Assembly (NCBI GenBank): GCA_910585855.1
Contig: CAJUGZ010000197.1
Coordinates: 1-8,217 of the forward strand
Source: an uncultured Lachnospiraceae bacterium
Lineage (GTDB): Bacteria > Bacillota_A > Clostridia > Lachnospirales > Lachnospiraceae
Reading direction: 5' to 3'
Length of the DNA: 8,217 nucleotides
A model generated the notes under the pieces. The model did not search any database, was not told the origin of the DNA, and saw only the letters and a list, made by a program, of their open reading frames with translations. Of this stretch, positions 1 to 6,870 are shown one piece after another; within the stretch, counting starts at the first letter, position 1, and every line of letters begins with the position of its first letter. The position numbers and the translations under genes are program-made.

Positions 1-8
1 ACTTAGAC

Positions 9-86
9 GCTGTATTTTAGCGTCTTATGTGTCCGTTACGAGGAAATGCTAAGCGCAAGCGGGCCCGGAGCAGACCCTCCTTCGGA
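9..86 (+). repeat. Dispersed repeat, copy A, directly after the GH32 gene
   Basis: This stretch fills the sequence immediately beyond the GH32 stop codon. Its plus strand aligns over about 80 bases with the minus strand of 6681-6599, at roughly 70% identity with one 5-base and one 1-base gap. The longest exact block is GGAAATGCTAAG (42-53 here). Its core at 16-43 also matches 7952-7979 at 23 of 28 positions, and all five differences are transitions. A 7-bp inverted repeat, AGACGCT (5-11) with AGCGTCT (19-25), could form a hairpin at its left edge, but no T-run follows on either strand, so I do not call a terminator. The repeat relation is seen directly; what kind of element it is remains unknown. 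Confidence 0.6.
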
Positions 87-88
87 TT

Positions 89-1576
89 TTATCGTCCTCT
101 CAACTCATATTTTATAACATCCATTGTTACAGAACCATCTGCAAAAAAAGATATCCCATCTGCCGATAAATCCGTATACATAGTCACAGAAAGCACCTGT
201 TCCCCATCATTTACAAATACTTCTGCACTAAAATTGTCAAGAATTATCCTTAACTTGATTTCTCCATCCACATTTTTTACATAACTGCGGCGCTGATTAA
301 TAATTGCTCTTCTAGAACCGGAAAACTTTCTGTCCACTTTTAATGTTGACTCATAAGGCCGAAAACTAAAAGATGTCTGATAAATTTCATTTTGAGCAAA
401 GCGTACTGCAAATTTTTTATATATATTTTGTTTATCCCCGGCATGAACGGAAAGTTCTAAATCGACTTTTCTTCCTTTTATTCCGTCTAGTTTTAAAATA
501 TCGGTAAAGGTAATATGCTCATATCTTACTTCTGCTCTGCGCAGTGTTTCTAATTCCCGAATCGGTTTTTGAAACAGGCGTCCGTTTTTTACCGAAAGCT
601 CTCTTGGCAGGCTCATCTGACCAAACCATGGTCGTTTTGAAGAATGTAGATTTGTCGTATCCCAGTTTTGCATCCAGCCAATCATAATTCTTCTTCCGTC
701 CGGTGCAAGAATGGTCTGTGGTGCATAGAAATCAATTCCGTAATCAATCGCCTGATTTTGTTCTTCTGTAAAGGTTTCTGTTTTTTCGTCATATTCTCCA
801 ATTATGCAAAGTGTTCCATTTCCGTTATGATATTCTAAACCCTGCGGCAGCATATCCTGAGGACTAACCAATAATACCTGTTTTCCATCCAGTTCAAAAA
901 AATCTGGACACTCCCACATTTTTCCAAAACGATCCTGATTGGCTATTAAGGTTTTTTCATAGTTCCAATGAAATCCATCTTTGCTGCTGTAGAGAAGAAT
1001 CCGTCCGTCTTTCTTTCCATCACAATTTCCCACTACACAGCGAAAAGAACCATCCGATGTAATCCAAAGTTTTGGATCTCGAAAGTCAAACCGACTTGCA
1101 CCTTCCGGCAAATCCTTACTGCTTAGTACTGGATTTCCCAAATATTTTTCATAGTCCATTCCATCTCCTACTGCAATACACTGTGTCTGTACATCACAAA
1201 CTGTTCCGTCTGGCTGTGTTTCTTTTGAAACTCCGGTATAAATTAATAGATGTCTGCCATCCGGCAATACGGCTGCACTTCCAGAAAAACAGCCATCTCT
1301 GTCATAATCCATATCCGGTGCTAAGGCTGTTGGAAGCTGCTCCCAATGTAACAGATCCCTGCTTACCGCATGTCCCCAATGCATCGTTCCCCAATGGGAA
1401 TGATATGGATGATACTGATAAAACAGATGATATTGACCCTTATAAAATGAAAATCCATTTGGATCGTTCATCCAGCCCACCCGGGCAGACAGATGAAACT
1501 CTGGTCTTGCTTCGTCTGCAATCTTTTTTTCTGTTACTTCTTCGTATTTTCGTGCATCACGTAGAATTTGACTCAT
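89..1576 (-). CDS. Glycoside hydrolase family 32 beta-fructosidase (sucrose/fructo-oligosaccharide hydrolase), cytoplasmic
   Basis: This 495-residue enzyme should hydrolyse terminal beta-fructofuranosyl bonds in sucrose, kestose-like oligosaccharides or short fructans. The GH32 five-blade propeller covers about residues 25-345. It shows the WMNDPNG motif (35-41) with nucleophile Asp38, the FRDP motif (165-168) with transition-state stabiliser Asp167, and the WECPD motif (221-225) with acid/base Glu222. A beta-sandwich domain follows from about 350 to the end. There is no signal peptide or anchor, so it acts in the cytoplasm on imported sugar. The ATG at 1576 is supported by an AAAGGAG site about 10 bases upstream. 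It is the last gene of the operon, 31 bases after the binding protein. No phosphotransferase gene is present, so an unphosphorylated substrate is more likely than sucrose-6-phosphate, though annotation pipelines may call it sucrose-6-phosphate hydrolase. All catalytic residues are intact. Confidence 0.95.
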   Translation of the reverse strand: MSQILRDARKYEEVTEKKIADEARPEFHLSARVGWMNDPNGFSFYKGQYHLFYQYHPYHSHWGTMHWGHAVSRDLLHWEQLPTALAPDMDYDRDGCFSGSAAVLPDGRHLLIYTGVSKETQPDGTVCDVQTQCIAVGDGMDYEKYLGNPVLSSKDLPEGASRFDFRDPKLWITSDGSFRCVVGNCDGKKDGRILLYSSKDGFHWNYEKTLIANQDRFGKMWECPDFFELDGKQVLLVSPQDMLPQGLEYHNGNGTLCIIGEYDEKTETFTEEQNQAIDYGIDFYAPQTILAPDGRRIMIGWMQNWDTTNLHSSKRPWFGQMSLPRELSVKNGRLFQKPIRELETLRRAEVRYEHITFTDILKLDGIKGRKVDLELSVHAGDKQNIYKKFAVRFAQNEIYQTSFSFRPYESTLKVDRKFSGSRRAIINQRRSYVKNVDGEIKLRIILDNFSAEVFVNDGEQVLSVTMYTDLSADGISFFADGSVTMDVIKYELRGR

Positions 1577-1607
1577 TCTGATAACACTCCTTTTCTGTCA
1601 TTAATAA

Positions 1608-3284
1608 TTAATTTTCTTCTGATATATAACGGTTATATGCTTCCTGATAGACTTTCTGCAGTTCTTCCATTCCGCAGCTCGTTTTTAAAGTATTTAAATA
1701 ACTTGCCCATTCTTCATCTGTCGGTCCGCCGTTCTTTAGCCACAGACCTTCATTTTCTGCAACGGTATTTTCAAAGTCTACTTTATATAAATCAATCGTA
1801 TCCAATTCTTCTTCGGTGTACACACAATCTACTGGATAGGTAACGGTACTGTCCACATATGACATCCAAAACTCATTTAAGTCTGTCAATCGCTCAATCG
1901 CACGAGGCTCCATTTGAAAAGTGGTATCATAGTACTCACTCAGAATCAGCTTTGGTCCATATACTTCCTGCTCCCCTTTTAACTCTCCGGCACTTTTTCC
2001 ATACTTTTCTCTGCTTTCTTCATCAGAAATACTCTGCCAAACACCATTTTCATCTTTTTCTGTAAAATAAACACCAATTGGTCCATACTGAAGCTGCATA
2101 ACAATTTCTGGATCATACCACTGATCATAAAATTTTAAAAGATTGGCAGGACTTTCGCAGTCACTTGTAATATTCAAATTTCCACTGTTGATTGCCCCCC
2201 CAGTACGTACTGTTACATGATGCGTACCATCTGGTCCGTCAAGAATCGGAAGAAAGACATAATCGTCTGCATACTCTCCCATTACTTCTTCAATATACCA
2301 CCAAGTGGTCACTCCGACATACCCCTGTGAACATTTTGCAATTAACTGTGTATCTGACTGGCTGAACATACCCAAATCCATCAATCCCTCTTCAAACCAG
2401 TTGTGAAAATAAGTAACTGCTTCCCGATAGGAATCGGATGCACATACAAACTCTACCGTCCCATCCTCTTTTAAAACCAGATCGTTGCAGACATCATTTG
2501 GCCAATTTGTAAAACCAAATCCGGCATAAAAGATATTCTGTCCCCAGCACCACTGATCAAATCCGGTACTCATAGGAATCGTTGAACCTGCCTCATTTCC
2601 ATAATACTTTGCACTCATATCGTTGTCTTTAAATGCTTTCAAAGCAGTATGAAGCTCATCTAATGTAGTCGGAACAGGCAGTCCCAGATCATCTAACCAT
2701 GCCTTATTAATCATACTAAACTGCGGAATCGTATAAATGCTATAGTCTTCCTCTGCACCGATTCCGGCTGTCCCCATTCTTTCCCCTGCCGGAAGACCGT
2801 AGATACCACCGTCACTCATTGTAATTGCTGCACGGATATCTGGATTTTCTTCAAGAATCTTGCTTAAATTCGGCATATATTCTTCCGTTAAATAAGGTGT
2901 CAAATCTAAGAATACACCATCTGCCCCATAATTGGCAATATCATAATTGCTGAATCCGACCGCCATAAAAGCATCCGGCAGATCGCCTCCTCCGATTCGG
3001 ATATTTACTTGTTCTGCCAAAGAATCACTCATACAAGTCCAATCTATTTTTACTCCGGTATCTTCCTGAATCTTATTTAAAACAACATTGTTGTCATATC
3101 CGCCGCTTAAAGCACTCATACCGCTTATAACGGAAAATGTTGTCTGAGAAGTATCCGTATTGGCAGTCTTTGGATCTTGATTTTCCGTTGGCGTATTTTT
3201 ACCGCCACATGCTGTTACTGATACCATCAGTCCGGCAGTAAATACATAACTCATCCATTTTTTCCACAATCCTACTTTTTTCAT
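1608..3284 (-). CDS. Extracellular solute-binding lipoprotein of a carbohydrate ABC importer (LplA-like)
   Basis: This 558-residue protein is the sugar-binding lipoprotein of the importer. The N-terminus has a positively charged start (MKKVGLWKKW), a hydrophobic core and a lipobox ending VTAC, which predicts lipidation at Cys26 and anchoring on the outer face of the membrane. A Gly/Thr/Asn-rich linker follows. The mature part starts with a beta-strand (TFSVISGM) and has the look of large LplA/YtcQ-type family 1 binding proteins, including IGGGDLPDAF and the DGGIYGLPAG segment; length fits that group. An in-frame ATG nine codons upstream (3311) is less likely, because the ATG at 3284 is preceded by AAGGGAG at suitable spacing and gives a normal signal peptide. 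It lies 56 bases after the second permease and 31 before the GH32 gene, so the ligand is probably a fructose-containing oligosaccharide, by inference from that neighbour. Confidence 0.93.
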   Translation of the reverse strand: MKKVGLWKKWMSYVFTAGLMVSVTACGGKNTPTENQDPKTANTDTSQTTFSVISGMSALSGGYDNNVVLNKIQEDTGVKIDWTCMSDSLAEQVNIRIGGGDLPDAFMAVGFSNYDIANYGADGVFLDLTPYLTEEYMPNLSKILEENPDIRAAITMSDGGIYGLPAGERMGTAGIGAEEDYSIYTIPQFSMINKAWLDDLGLPVPTTLDELHTALKAFKDNDMSAKYYGNEAGSTIPMSTGFDQWCWGQNIFYAGFGFTNWPNDVCNDLVLKEDGTVEFVCASDSYREAVTYFHNWFEEGLMDLGMFSQSDTQLIAKCSQGYVGVTTWWYIEEVMGEYADDYVFLPILDGPDGTHHVTVRTGGAINSGNLNITSDCESPANLLKFYDQWYDPEIVMQLQYGPIGVYFTEKDENGVWQSISDEESREKYGKSAGELKGEQEVYGPKLILSEYYDTTFQMEPRAIERLTDLNEFWMSYVDSTVTYPVDCVYTEEELDTIDLYKVDFENTVAENEGLWLKNGGPTDEEWASYLNTLKTSCGMEELQKVYQEAYNRYISEEN

Positions 3285-3340
3285 AATTTTACTCCCTTCT
3301 TTTGATTTCACTTTAAAATCCCATTTTTTATTTGATATTA

Positions 3341-4240
3341 TCAGCCTTTTACTGCTCCAGCCATAAATCCTTTTTCAAAGTATTTTTGTACAAACGGATA
3401 TATAATCAGCATCGGTGCAGCCGCAACAATAATAGAAGAAAATTTAATCATCTTAGTCAGTTTATTTAATTCTGCATAACCGCCGGACACCATACTTGAC
3501 TGGCTGGCACTGGCAGAACTTTTAATCAATATTCCCCGAAGCACCAATGGCAAAGGAGCATATTCATCTCCCGGCAGATAAATCATTGCTGTAAACCAGT
3601 CATTCCAATAGGCAACCATACTAAATACTACCATAACCGCCATAATCGAACGGCTTAAAGGCACTACAATCTTAATAAAAGTCAGCCAATTTGAAGCACC
3701 GTCTATCTTTGCAGCTTCAATCATCTCCTTTGGAATACTATTTTCAAAAAAGTTCCTTACAATAATCATATTGCCGACTGCCACTCCGCCCGGAAGAAAC
3801 AGTGACCACATACTATTTAAAAGCCCTGTATTTTTTACTGCCAAATAAGTAGGAATCAGCCCACCGCCAAAATACATAGTAATAATAAAGAAAATGCTTA
3901 AAAGTTTTCGCCCCGGCAAATCCTTTACGCTAAGCGGATATGCCGTCAAATAAACCATTGCTACCGAAAATACCGTTCCTATAATTGTATACTTTATACT
4001 ATTTATGTACCCTGTAAAAATACCACTGTCCGCAAATACTGCTTTATATCCGTCTAAGGTAAACTGACTTGGCAGGAAAAACGTTTTGCCCGCATATACA
4101 TCATATGGATTGGATACAGATGCAATCAGTACATAATATAAAGGATATGCAACAATCAATAAAATCACTGCACAGAGTACAACCAAAACAATATCACTGG
4201 TTCGTTCCGAAAATCCACTTAAACCGGTTTTTCTTTTCAT
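3341..4240 (-). CDS. Carbohydrate ABC transporter permease (LplC/YtcP-like)
   Basis: This 299-residue inner-membrane permease forms the translocation pore with the preceding gene product. About six hydrophobic segments are visible, near residues 17-40, 82-104, 112-134, 146-162, 198-218 and 267-283. The cytoplasmic EAA loop that contacts the ATPase reads EAAKIDGASNWLTF from residue 175, continuing to Pro194. The C-terminus, FEKGFMAGAVKG, is the characteristic ending of LplC-type permeases. The start at 4240 is preferred over an in-frame ATG at 4288 because AGGAGGG lies 5 bases upstream of it, overlapping the stop codon of the first permease. Only 10 bases separate the two genes, so translation is probably coupled and subunits are made in matched amounts. 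No ATPase gene is in the window; an MsmK/UgpC-type shared ATPase elsewhere is expected from knowledge of the family. Confidence 0.94.
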   Translation of the reverse strand: MKRKTGLSGFSERTSDIVLVVLCAVILLIVAYPLYYVLIASVSNPYDVYAGKTFFLPSQFTLDGYKAVFADSGIFTGYINSIKYTIIGTVFSVAMVYLTAYPLSVKDLPGRKLLSIFFIITMYFGGGLIPTYLAVKNTGLLNSMWSLFLPGGVAVGNMIIVRNFFENSIPKEMIEAAKIDGASNWLTFIKIVVPLSRSIMAVMVVFSMVAYWNDWFTAMIYLPGDEYAPLPLVLRGILIKSSASASQSSMVSGGYAELNKLTKMIKFSSIIVAAAPMLIIYPFVQKYFEKGFMAGAVKG

Positions 4241-4250
4241 AATATCCCTC

Positions 4251-5195
4251 CTATATAAAACTTGTATCTTCAGAAATTCTGCTGGCAATTTTATTTACTA
4301 TAAGCAGCAAAATAATATTTACGATGGTATTAAACAGACCGATTGCCGTTGAGTAACTATACCTTGCACTTTCAATACCCTGCTGATATACATATACAGA
4401 AATTACATCACTAGTTGCCTTATTTAAATCCGTCTGTAAAAGCCATACTTTTTCAAATCCGACATTCATTAAACCGCCTGCACTCATAATCAGCATTAAA
4501 ACTATTGTAGGAATTAATTCTGGTATATCAATATACCAAATTCTCTGAAACATAGAAGCACCGTCTATCTTTGCCGCTTCATAATGGGAAGTATCAATAT
4601 TAGACAAAGTAGCCATATAAACAATAATTCCCCAGCCTGCATCCTGCCAGATACCAGAACTAATAAAAATGGTACGAAATGCAGAAGCCTCTGATAAAAA
4701 ATCAATATTTTTTCCGATTAATAAATTAATCAAACCGCCGGAAGGATCTAAAAAAATCCGAATCATACCACAGATAACCATAATAGAAATAAAATGCGGT
4801 GCATAAAGCACGGTCTGTACTATTCTTTTAAAACGTTTAAATCGTAATTGATTGATCATCAATGCAAGAATAATCGGAATCGGAAAACTCCACAATAATC
4901 CATATAAACTGATCAGAATCGTATTCTTAATCATTCGAATACAGTTTGGTGAACTAAAAAACCGCTTAAACCAATACAGTCCTACCCACTCACTTCCCCA
5001 CATACCACGATTGGCTTTATAATCCCGAAACGCAATCTGTATGCCATACATCGGATAATATTTGTAAATAATTGTTAATACAAGCGGAATCAAAAGCATG
5101 ACATATAATTGCCAGTGATCTGCCATACGTCTTTGCAAAGACTTTCGATTCTTGATTACTATCGAACTGGCAGCAGCTAACTTTTTCTTTTTCAT
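4251..5195 (-). CDS. Carbohydrate ABC transporter permease (LplB/YtcP-family, first permease)
   Basis: This 314-residue membrane protein is the first gene of the sugar-import operon and the partner of the next permease. It has a basic cytoplasmic N-terminus (residues 1-28), a first span at about 29-50, the conserved loop GIQIAFRDYK (51-60) typical of LplB proteins, further spans near 91-114, 127-148, 174-196, 228-246 and 284-303, and the EAA loop EAAKIDGASMFQRIW (206-220) ending IDIP (222-225). Length and motif order are normal for the family. The ATG at 5195 has an AAGGAG site 7 bases upstream. Its promoter must lie in the AT-rich divergent region to the right, where two LacI-type operator sequences are found, so the whole four-gene operon is probably controlled by the divergent regulator. 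Confidence 0.94.
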   Translation of the reverse strand: MKKKKLAAASSIVIKNRKSLQRRMADHWQLYVMLLIPLVLTIIYKYYPMYGIQIAFRDYKANRGMWGSEWVGLYWFKRFFSSPNCIRMIKNTILISLYGLLWSFPIPIILALMINQLRFKRFKRIVQTVLYAPHFISIMVICGMIRIFLDPSGGLINLLIGKNIDFLSEASAFRTIFISSGIWQDAGWGIIVYMATLSNIDTSHYEAAKIDGASMFQRIWYIDIPELIPTIVLMLIMSAGGLMNVGFEKVWLLQTDLNKATSDVISVYVYQQGIESARYSYSTAIGLFNTIVNIILLLIVNKIASRISEDTSFI

Positions 5196-5249
5196 ATCCC
5201 TTCTCCTTTCTTTTTCAGAAAACCAGAATTCATAAAATGCGCATTTTTT

Positions 5250-5262
5250 GTGAAACGTTATT
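5250..5262. promoter_or_regulatory. Partial LacI-type operator near the operon start
   Basis: GTGAAACGTT at 5250-5259 repeats exactly the first ten bases of the strong operator site (5401-5410), but the second half diverges (ATTTA instead of TCATA). It sits about 55 bases upstream of the first permease start. If the candidate minus promoter at 5277-5305 is right, its centre lies about 14 bases downstream of the transcription start, a normal position for repression. Function is inferred. Confidence 0.55.
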
Positions 5263-5276
5263 TATTCTGTTAAATA

Positions 5277-5305
5277 GAACTACCACACTTTTTGTTCTAT
5301 GTCAA
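5277..5305 (-). promoter_or_regulatory. Candidate promoter of the sugar operon
   Basis: On the minus strand a perfect TTGACA lies at 5305-5300. Seventeen bases downstream the hexamer is TAGTTC (5282-5277), which keeps the first TA of a -10 box but is otherwise poor. The -35 is convincing and the -10 is not, which would suit a weak or regulated promoter. Another start in this region is possible. Confidence 0.4.
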
Positions 5306-5401
5306 CTATTATCTTGGATTTTCTTTCTAATTTTTGTTAATTTTAGCTATTTATACAAAAAAAGTCTTGAATTTTTATAGATATTTTCTAAGAATTTTAC
5401 G

Positions 5402-5413
5402 TGAAACGTTTCA
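5402..5413. promoter_or_regulatory. LacI-family operator, perfect palindrome TGAAACGTTTCA
   Basis: TGAAACGTTTCA is a 12-bp perfect palindrome with the central CG step typical of LacI/GalR-family operators; many family members recognise GAAACGTTTC-like sites. It lies between the divergent genes, its centre about 62 bases upstream of the predicted regulator transcription start and about 130 upstream of the likely operon start. It is the obvious binding site for the adjacent regulator. It is two bases shorter than a typical CcpA cre site, which normally has one extra base on each side of CG. Confidence 0.8.
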
Positions 5414-5434
5414 TAAAATTTATTTTATACTCTC

Positions 5435-5463
5435 TTTACAAATACTTTTTATTAGAGTATAAT
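5435..5463 (+). promoter_or_regulatory. Sigma-A-type promoter of the LacI-family regulator
   Basis: TTTACA at 5435-5440 and a perfect TATAAT at 5458-5463 are separated by exactly 17 bases. Transcription should begin near 5470, giving a leader of about 115 bases before the ATG at 5585. The operator palindrome sits 21 bases upstream of the -35 box. Confidence 0.8.
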
Positions 5464-5554
5464 AACAAATAAATATCCATAAATCCTTTTTTCTCTATAA
5501 AAAATACCAATATTTTTTCTCTGTAATATACATATTTTTTTATTATTTATATTG

Positions 5555-5564
5555 TTTCATGAAA
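5555..5564. promoter_or_regulatory. Short palindrome TTTCATGAAA just before the regulator's ribosome site
   Basis: TTTCATGAAA is a 10-bp palindrome using the same GAAA/TTTC half-sites as the operator but in the opposite order. It ends 9 bases before the AAAGGAGGT ribosome site of the regulator. It might be an accessory operator for self-regulation or simply chance in AT-rich DNA. Confidence 0.25.
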
Positions 5565-5584
5565 TTATAAAAAAGGAGGTACTT

Positions 5585-6577
5585 ATGAAAAAAGAATATT
5601 CTTCTCCAACCATGAAAGATGTTGCCAAAGAAGCTGGTATTGCTCTTGGTACAGTGTCCAAAGTAGTAAACGGTCTTCCTGTAGGCGCATCTTACCGAAT
5701 CCGTGTAGAAGATGCAATTAAAAAATTAAATTATCAGGTCAACAGTTACGCACAGGGGTTAAAAGCAAATAAAACCTATACAGTTGCTCTTTTAATTCCC
5801 AATACCAAAGAACCTTTTTTTGCATCTCTTACTTATTATATCAATCTTGCCCTGCTAAAACGCAAATACCGTATGCTGCTTTGCTCTACAGATTTTGACT
5901 CCAAACAGGAACAAGAATATGTTACTATGGCACAGCAAAACAAAGTAGACGGCATTATCGGTTTAACTTATAACCCTAATTTAATAGTAGAAGAAAATAC
6001 ACCCTTTGTTGCCATCGACCGTTCTATGGGAACAAATATTTCATGCGTTGCCAGTGATAACTTTGCCGGTGGACAGTTAGCTGCAGAAAAACTGGCTTCT
6101 TTAGGCTGTAAAAATGTCGCTTTTTTACGAATTGGATCTTCTCTAAACAACGAACCGAACAAACGAAAAGCCGGTTTTGAAAACGGCTGCCTCTCCTGCG
6201 GATTAAACTATGAAATGAAAATTCTTGAAGATGGTACACCCTATGAAGAATTTGATCAATTTCTAATTCAACATATCCAAAACGGAAAACTGTCCTTTGA
6301 TGGAATTTTTTGTGTAACAGACAGCCTTGCCTATTATATTTTAAATACATTAAAAAAACTAAATCAAAATGTGCCAGAAGATGTGCAGATTATCGGATTT
6401 GATGGTGTCAGTTTCTTTGGAGAACAAAACTATGTCTGTTCTACCATTGTACAGCCAGTTTCAGAAATTGCAGAAATATGTGTAGAACTCCTTCTTCAAG
6501 AAAATATGAAAACCAAACCTCCTCTTATCTGCCTTCCCGTCACTTATGTATCCGGCGGCACTACCAAAGAAGCATAA
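5585..6577 (+). CDS. LacI-family transcriptional regulator of the fructan/sucrose locus
   Basis: This 330-residue regulator has the canonical LacI layout. The N-terminal helix-turn-helix is at about residues 9-30 (TMKDVAKEAGIALGTVSKVV), followed by a hinge segment NSYAQGLKANKT (53-64) and a periplasmic-binding-protein-like sensor domain from VALLIPN (67-73) to the end. Sensor landmarks include DGIIG (122-126), VASDNFAGGQLA (155-166), FDGIFCVTD (238-246) and IIGFDG (269-274). I chose the ATG at 5585 because AAAGGAGGT ends 4 bases before it; an upstream TTG at 5552 lacks such a site. Divergent placement and the operator pair indicate that it represses the importer/GH32 operon and perhaps itself. 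The inducer is not visible from sequence; a fructose-containing sugar is an inference from the GH32 gene. Confidence 0.95.
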   Translation: MKKEYSSPTMKDVAKEAGIALGTVSKVVNGLPVGASYRIRVEDAIKKLNYQVNSYAQGLKANKTYTVALLIPNTKEPFFASLTYYINLALLKRKYRMLLCSTDFDSKQEQEYVTMAQQNKVDGIIGLTYNPNLIVEENTPFVAIDRSMGTNISCVASDNFAGGQLAAEKLASLGCKNVAFLRIGSSLNNEPNKRKAGFENGCLSCGLNYEMKILEDGTPYEEFDQFLIQHIQNGKLSFDGIFCVTDSLAYYILNTLKKLNQNVPEDVQIIGFDGVSFFGEQNYVCSTIVQPVSEIAEICVELLLQENMKTKPPLICLPVTYVSGGTTKEA

Positions 6578-6594
6578 TTCGAAGAAGGACACCA

Positions 6595-6748
6595 ACAGCC
6601 AAACGGAGTGCTATTCCGCTCCCGCCTGCACTTAGCATTTCCCATTTTCATAGCGAAACACATAAAACACAAAAACACAGCTATACCGTGCCTAAGTGCC
6701 GATGGGAAATGATGACCCTGCATAGCACTCCGTTCGACTGTCGGCTGT
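6595..6748 (-). repeat. Structured repeat element, copy C, with long inverted arms
   Basis: No gene is supported here. The outer arms ACAGCC (6595-6600) plus AACGGAGTGCTAT (6602-6614) are matched by ATAGCACTCCGTT (6722-6734) plus GGCTGT (6743-6748): 19 base pairs, interrupted by one base on one side and eight on the other. Inside are two further exact inverted pairs, GCACTTAG (6628-6635) with CTAAGTGC (6692-6699), and CATTTCCCAT (6636-6645) with ATGGGAAATG (6702-6711). The two inner pairs are in crossing order. The minus strand of 6681-6599 is homologous to copy A at 9-86. It could be a structured RNA, a non-autonomous palindromic mobile element, or both. The strand is set from the match to copy A. 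Confidence 0.6.
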
Positions 6749-6774
6749 GTACTCCAAACCAAAAAAATTACAGC

Positions 6775-6815
6775 AAAAAGAGAGCCAACAAACTGTAATT
6801 ATAAGTCTGTTGGCT
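6775..6815 (-). terminator. Rho-independent terminator of the DUF5131/small membrane protein unit
   Basis: AGCCAACA (6783-6790) and TGTTGGCT (6808-6815) form an 8-bp perfect stem, extended by three more pairs after a mismatch, with a 9-base loop. On the minus strand the stem is followed by CTC and then five T (complement of 6779-6775). It lies 56 bases after the stop of the 46-residue gene, so it should end that minus-strand transcript. No T-run follows on the plus strand. Confidence 0.7.
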
Positions 6816-6870
6816 GTGCATCTGGTTCTTTGATAATATATTGTTCTCCCCGATAAACAGAAATTTTTCA

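Larger units (their letters stand above)
5196..5584. promoter_or_regulatory. Divergent regulatory region between the sugar operon and the LacI-family gene
   Basis: This 389-base stretch is extremely AT-rich and holds no gene. It contains the plus-strand promoter for the regulator, a perfect operator palindrome, a partial second operator, a possible minus-strand -35 element and a short palindrome before the regulator's ribosome site; each is listed separately. Rest of the region: runs of A and T with no other feature I can support. Confidence 0.85.

Noticed and set aside
1..25. Terminator for the sugar operon at the left edge
   Set aside because: A 7-bp hairpin is present (5-11 with 19-25), but no T-run follows it on the minus strand within the window.
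27..284. 85-codon plus-strand frame at the left edge
   Set aside because: It overlaps the 3' end of the well-supported GH32 gene in antisense, and its own beginning is the dispersed repeat; no ribosome site is present.
1072..1581. 169-codon plus-strand frame
   Set aside because: It lies antisense inside the GH32 coding region, with a composition expected from a shadow and no start signals.
5367..5395. Second plus-strand promoter, TTGAAT-17-AAGAAT, whose start would fall on the operator
   Set aside because: The -10 hexamer lacks the first T, and the downstream TTTACA-17-TATAAT promoter is far better; in DNA this AT-rich such matches are frequent.
5402..5413. CcpA cre site
   Set aside because: TGAAACGTTTCA resembles a cre site, but a typical cre has an additional base on each side of the central CG; the adjacent LacI-family gene explains the palindrome better. 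Overlapping use by CcpA cannot be excluded.
5552..5584. TTG start giving the regulator 11 extra residues
   Set aside because: The extension would place the strong AAAGGAGGT ribosome site inside the coding sequence, and LacI-family proteins normally begin a few residues before the helix-turn-helix, as the ATG at 5585 gives.
6478..6798. 106-codon plus-strand frame running from the regulator's end through the repeat element
   Set aside because: The product is low in recognisable features, it begins inside the regulator gene, and it crosses long inverted repeats better explained as structured non-coding DNA.
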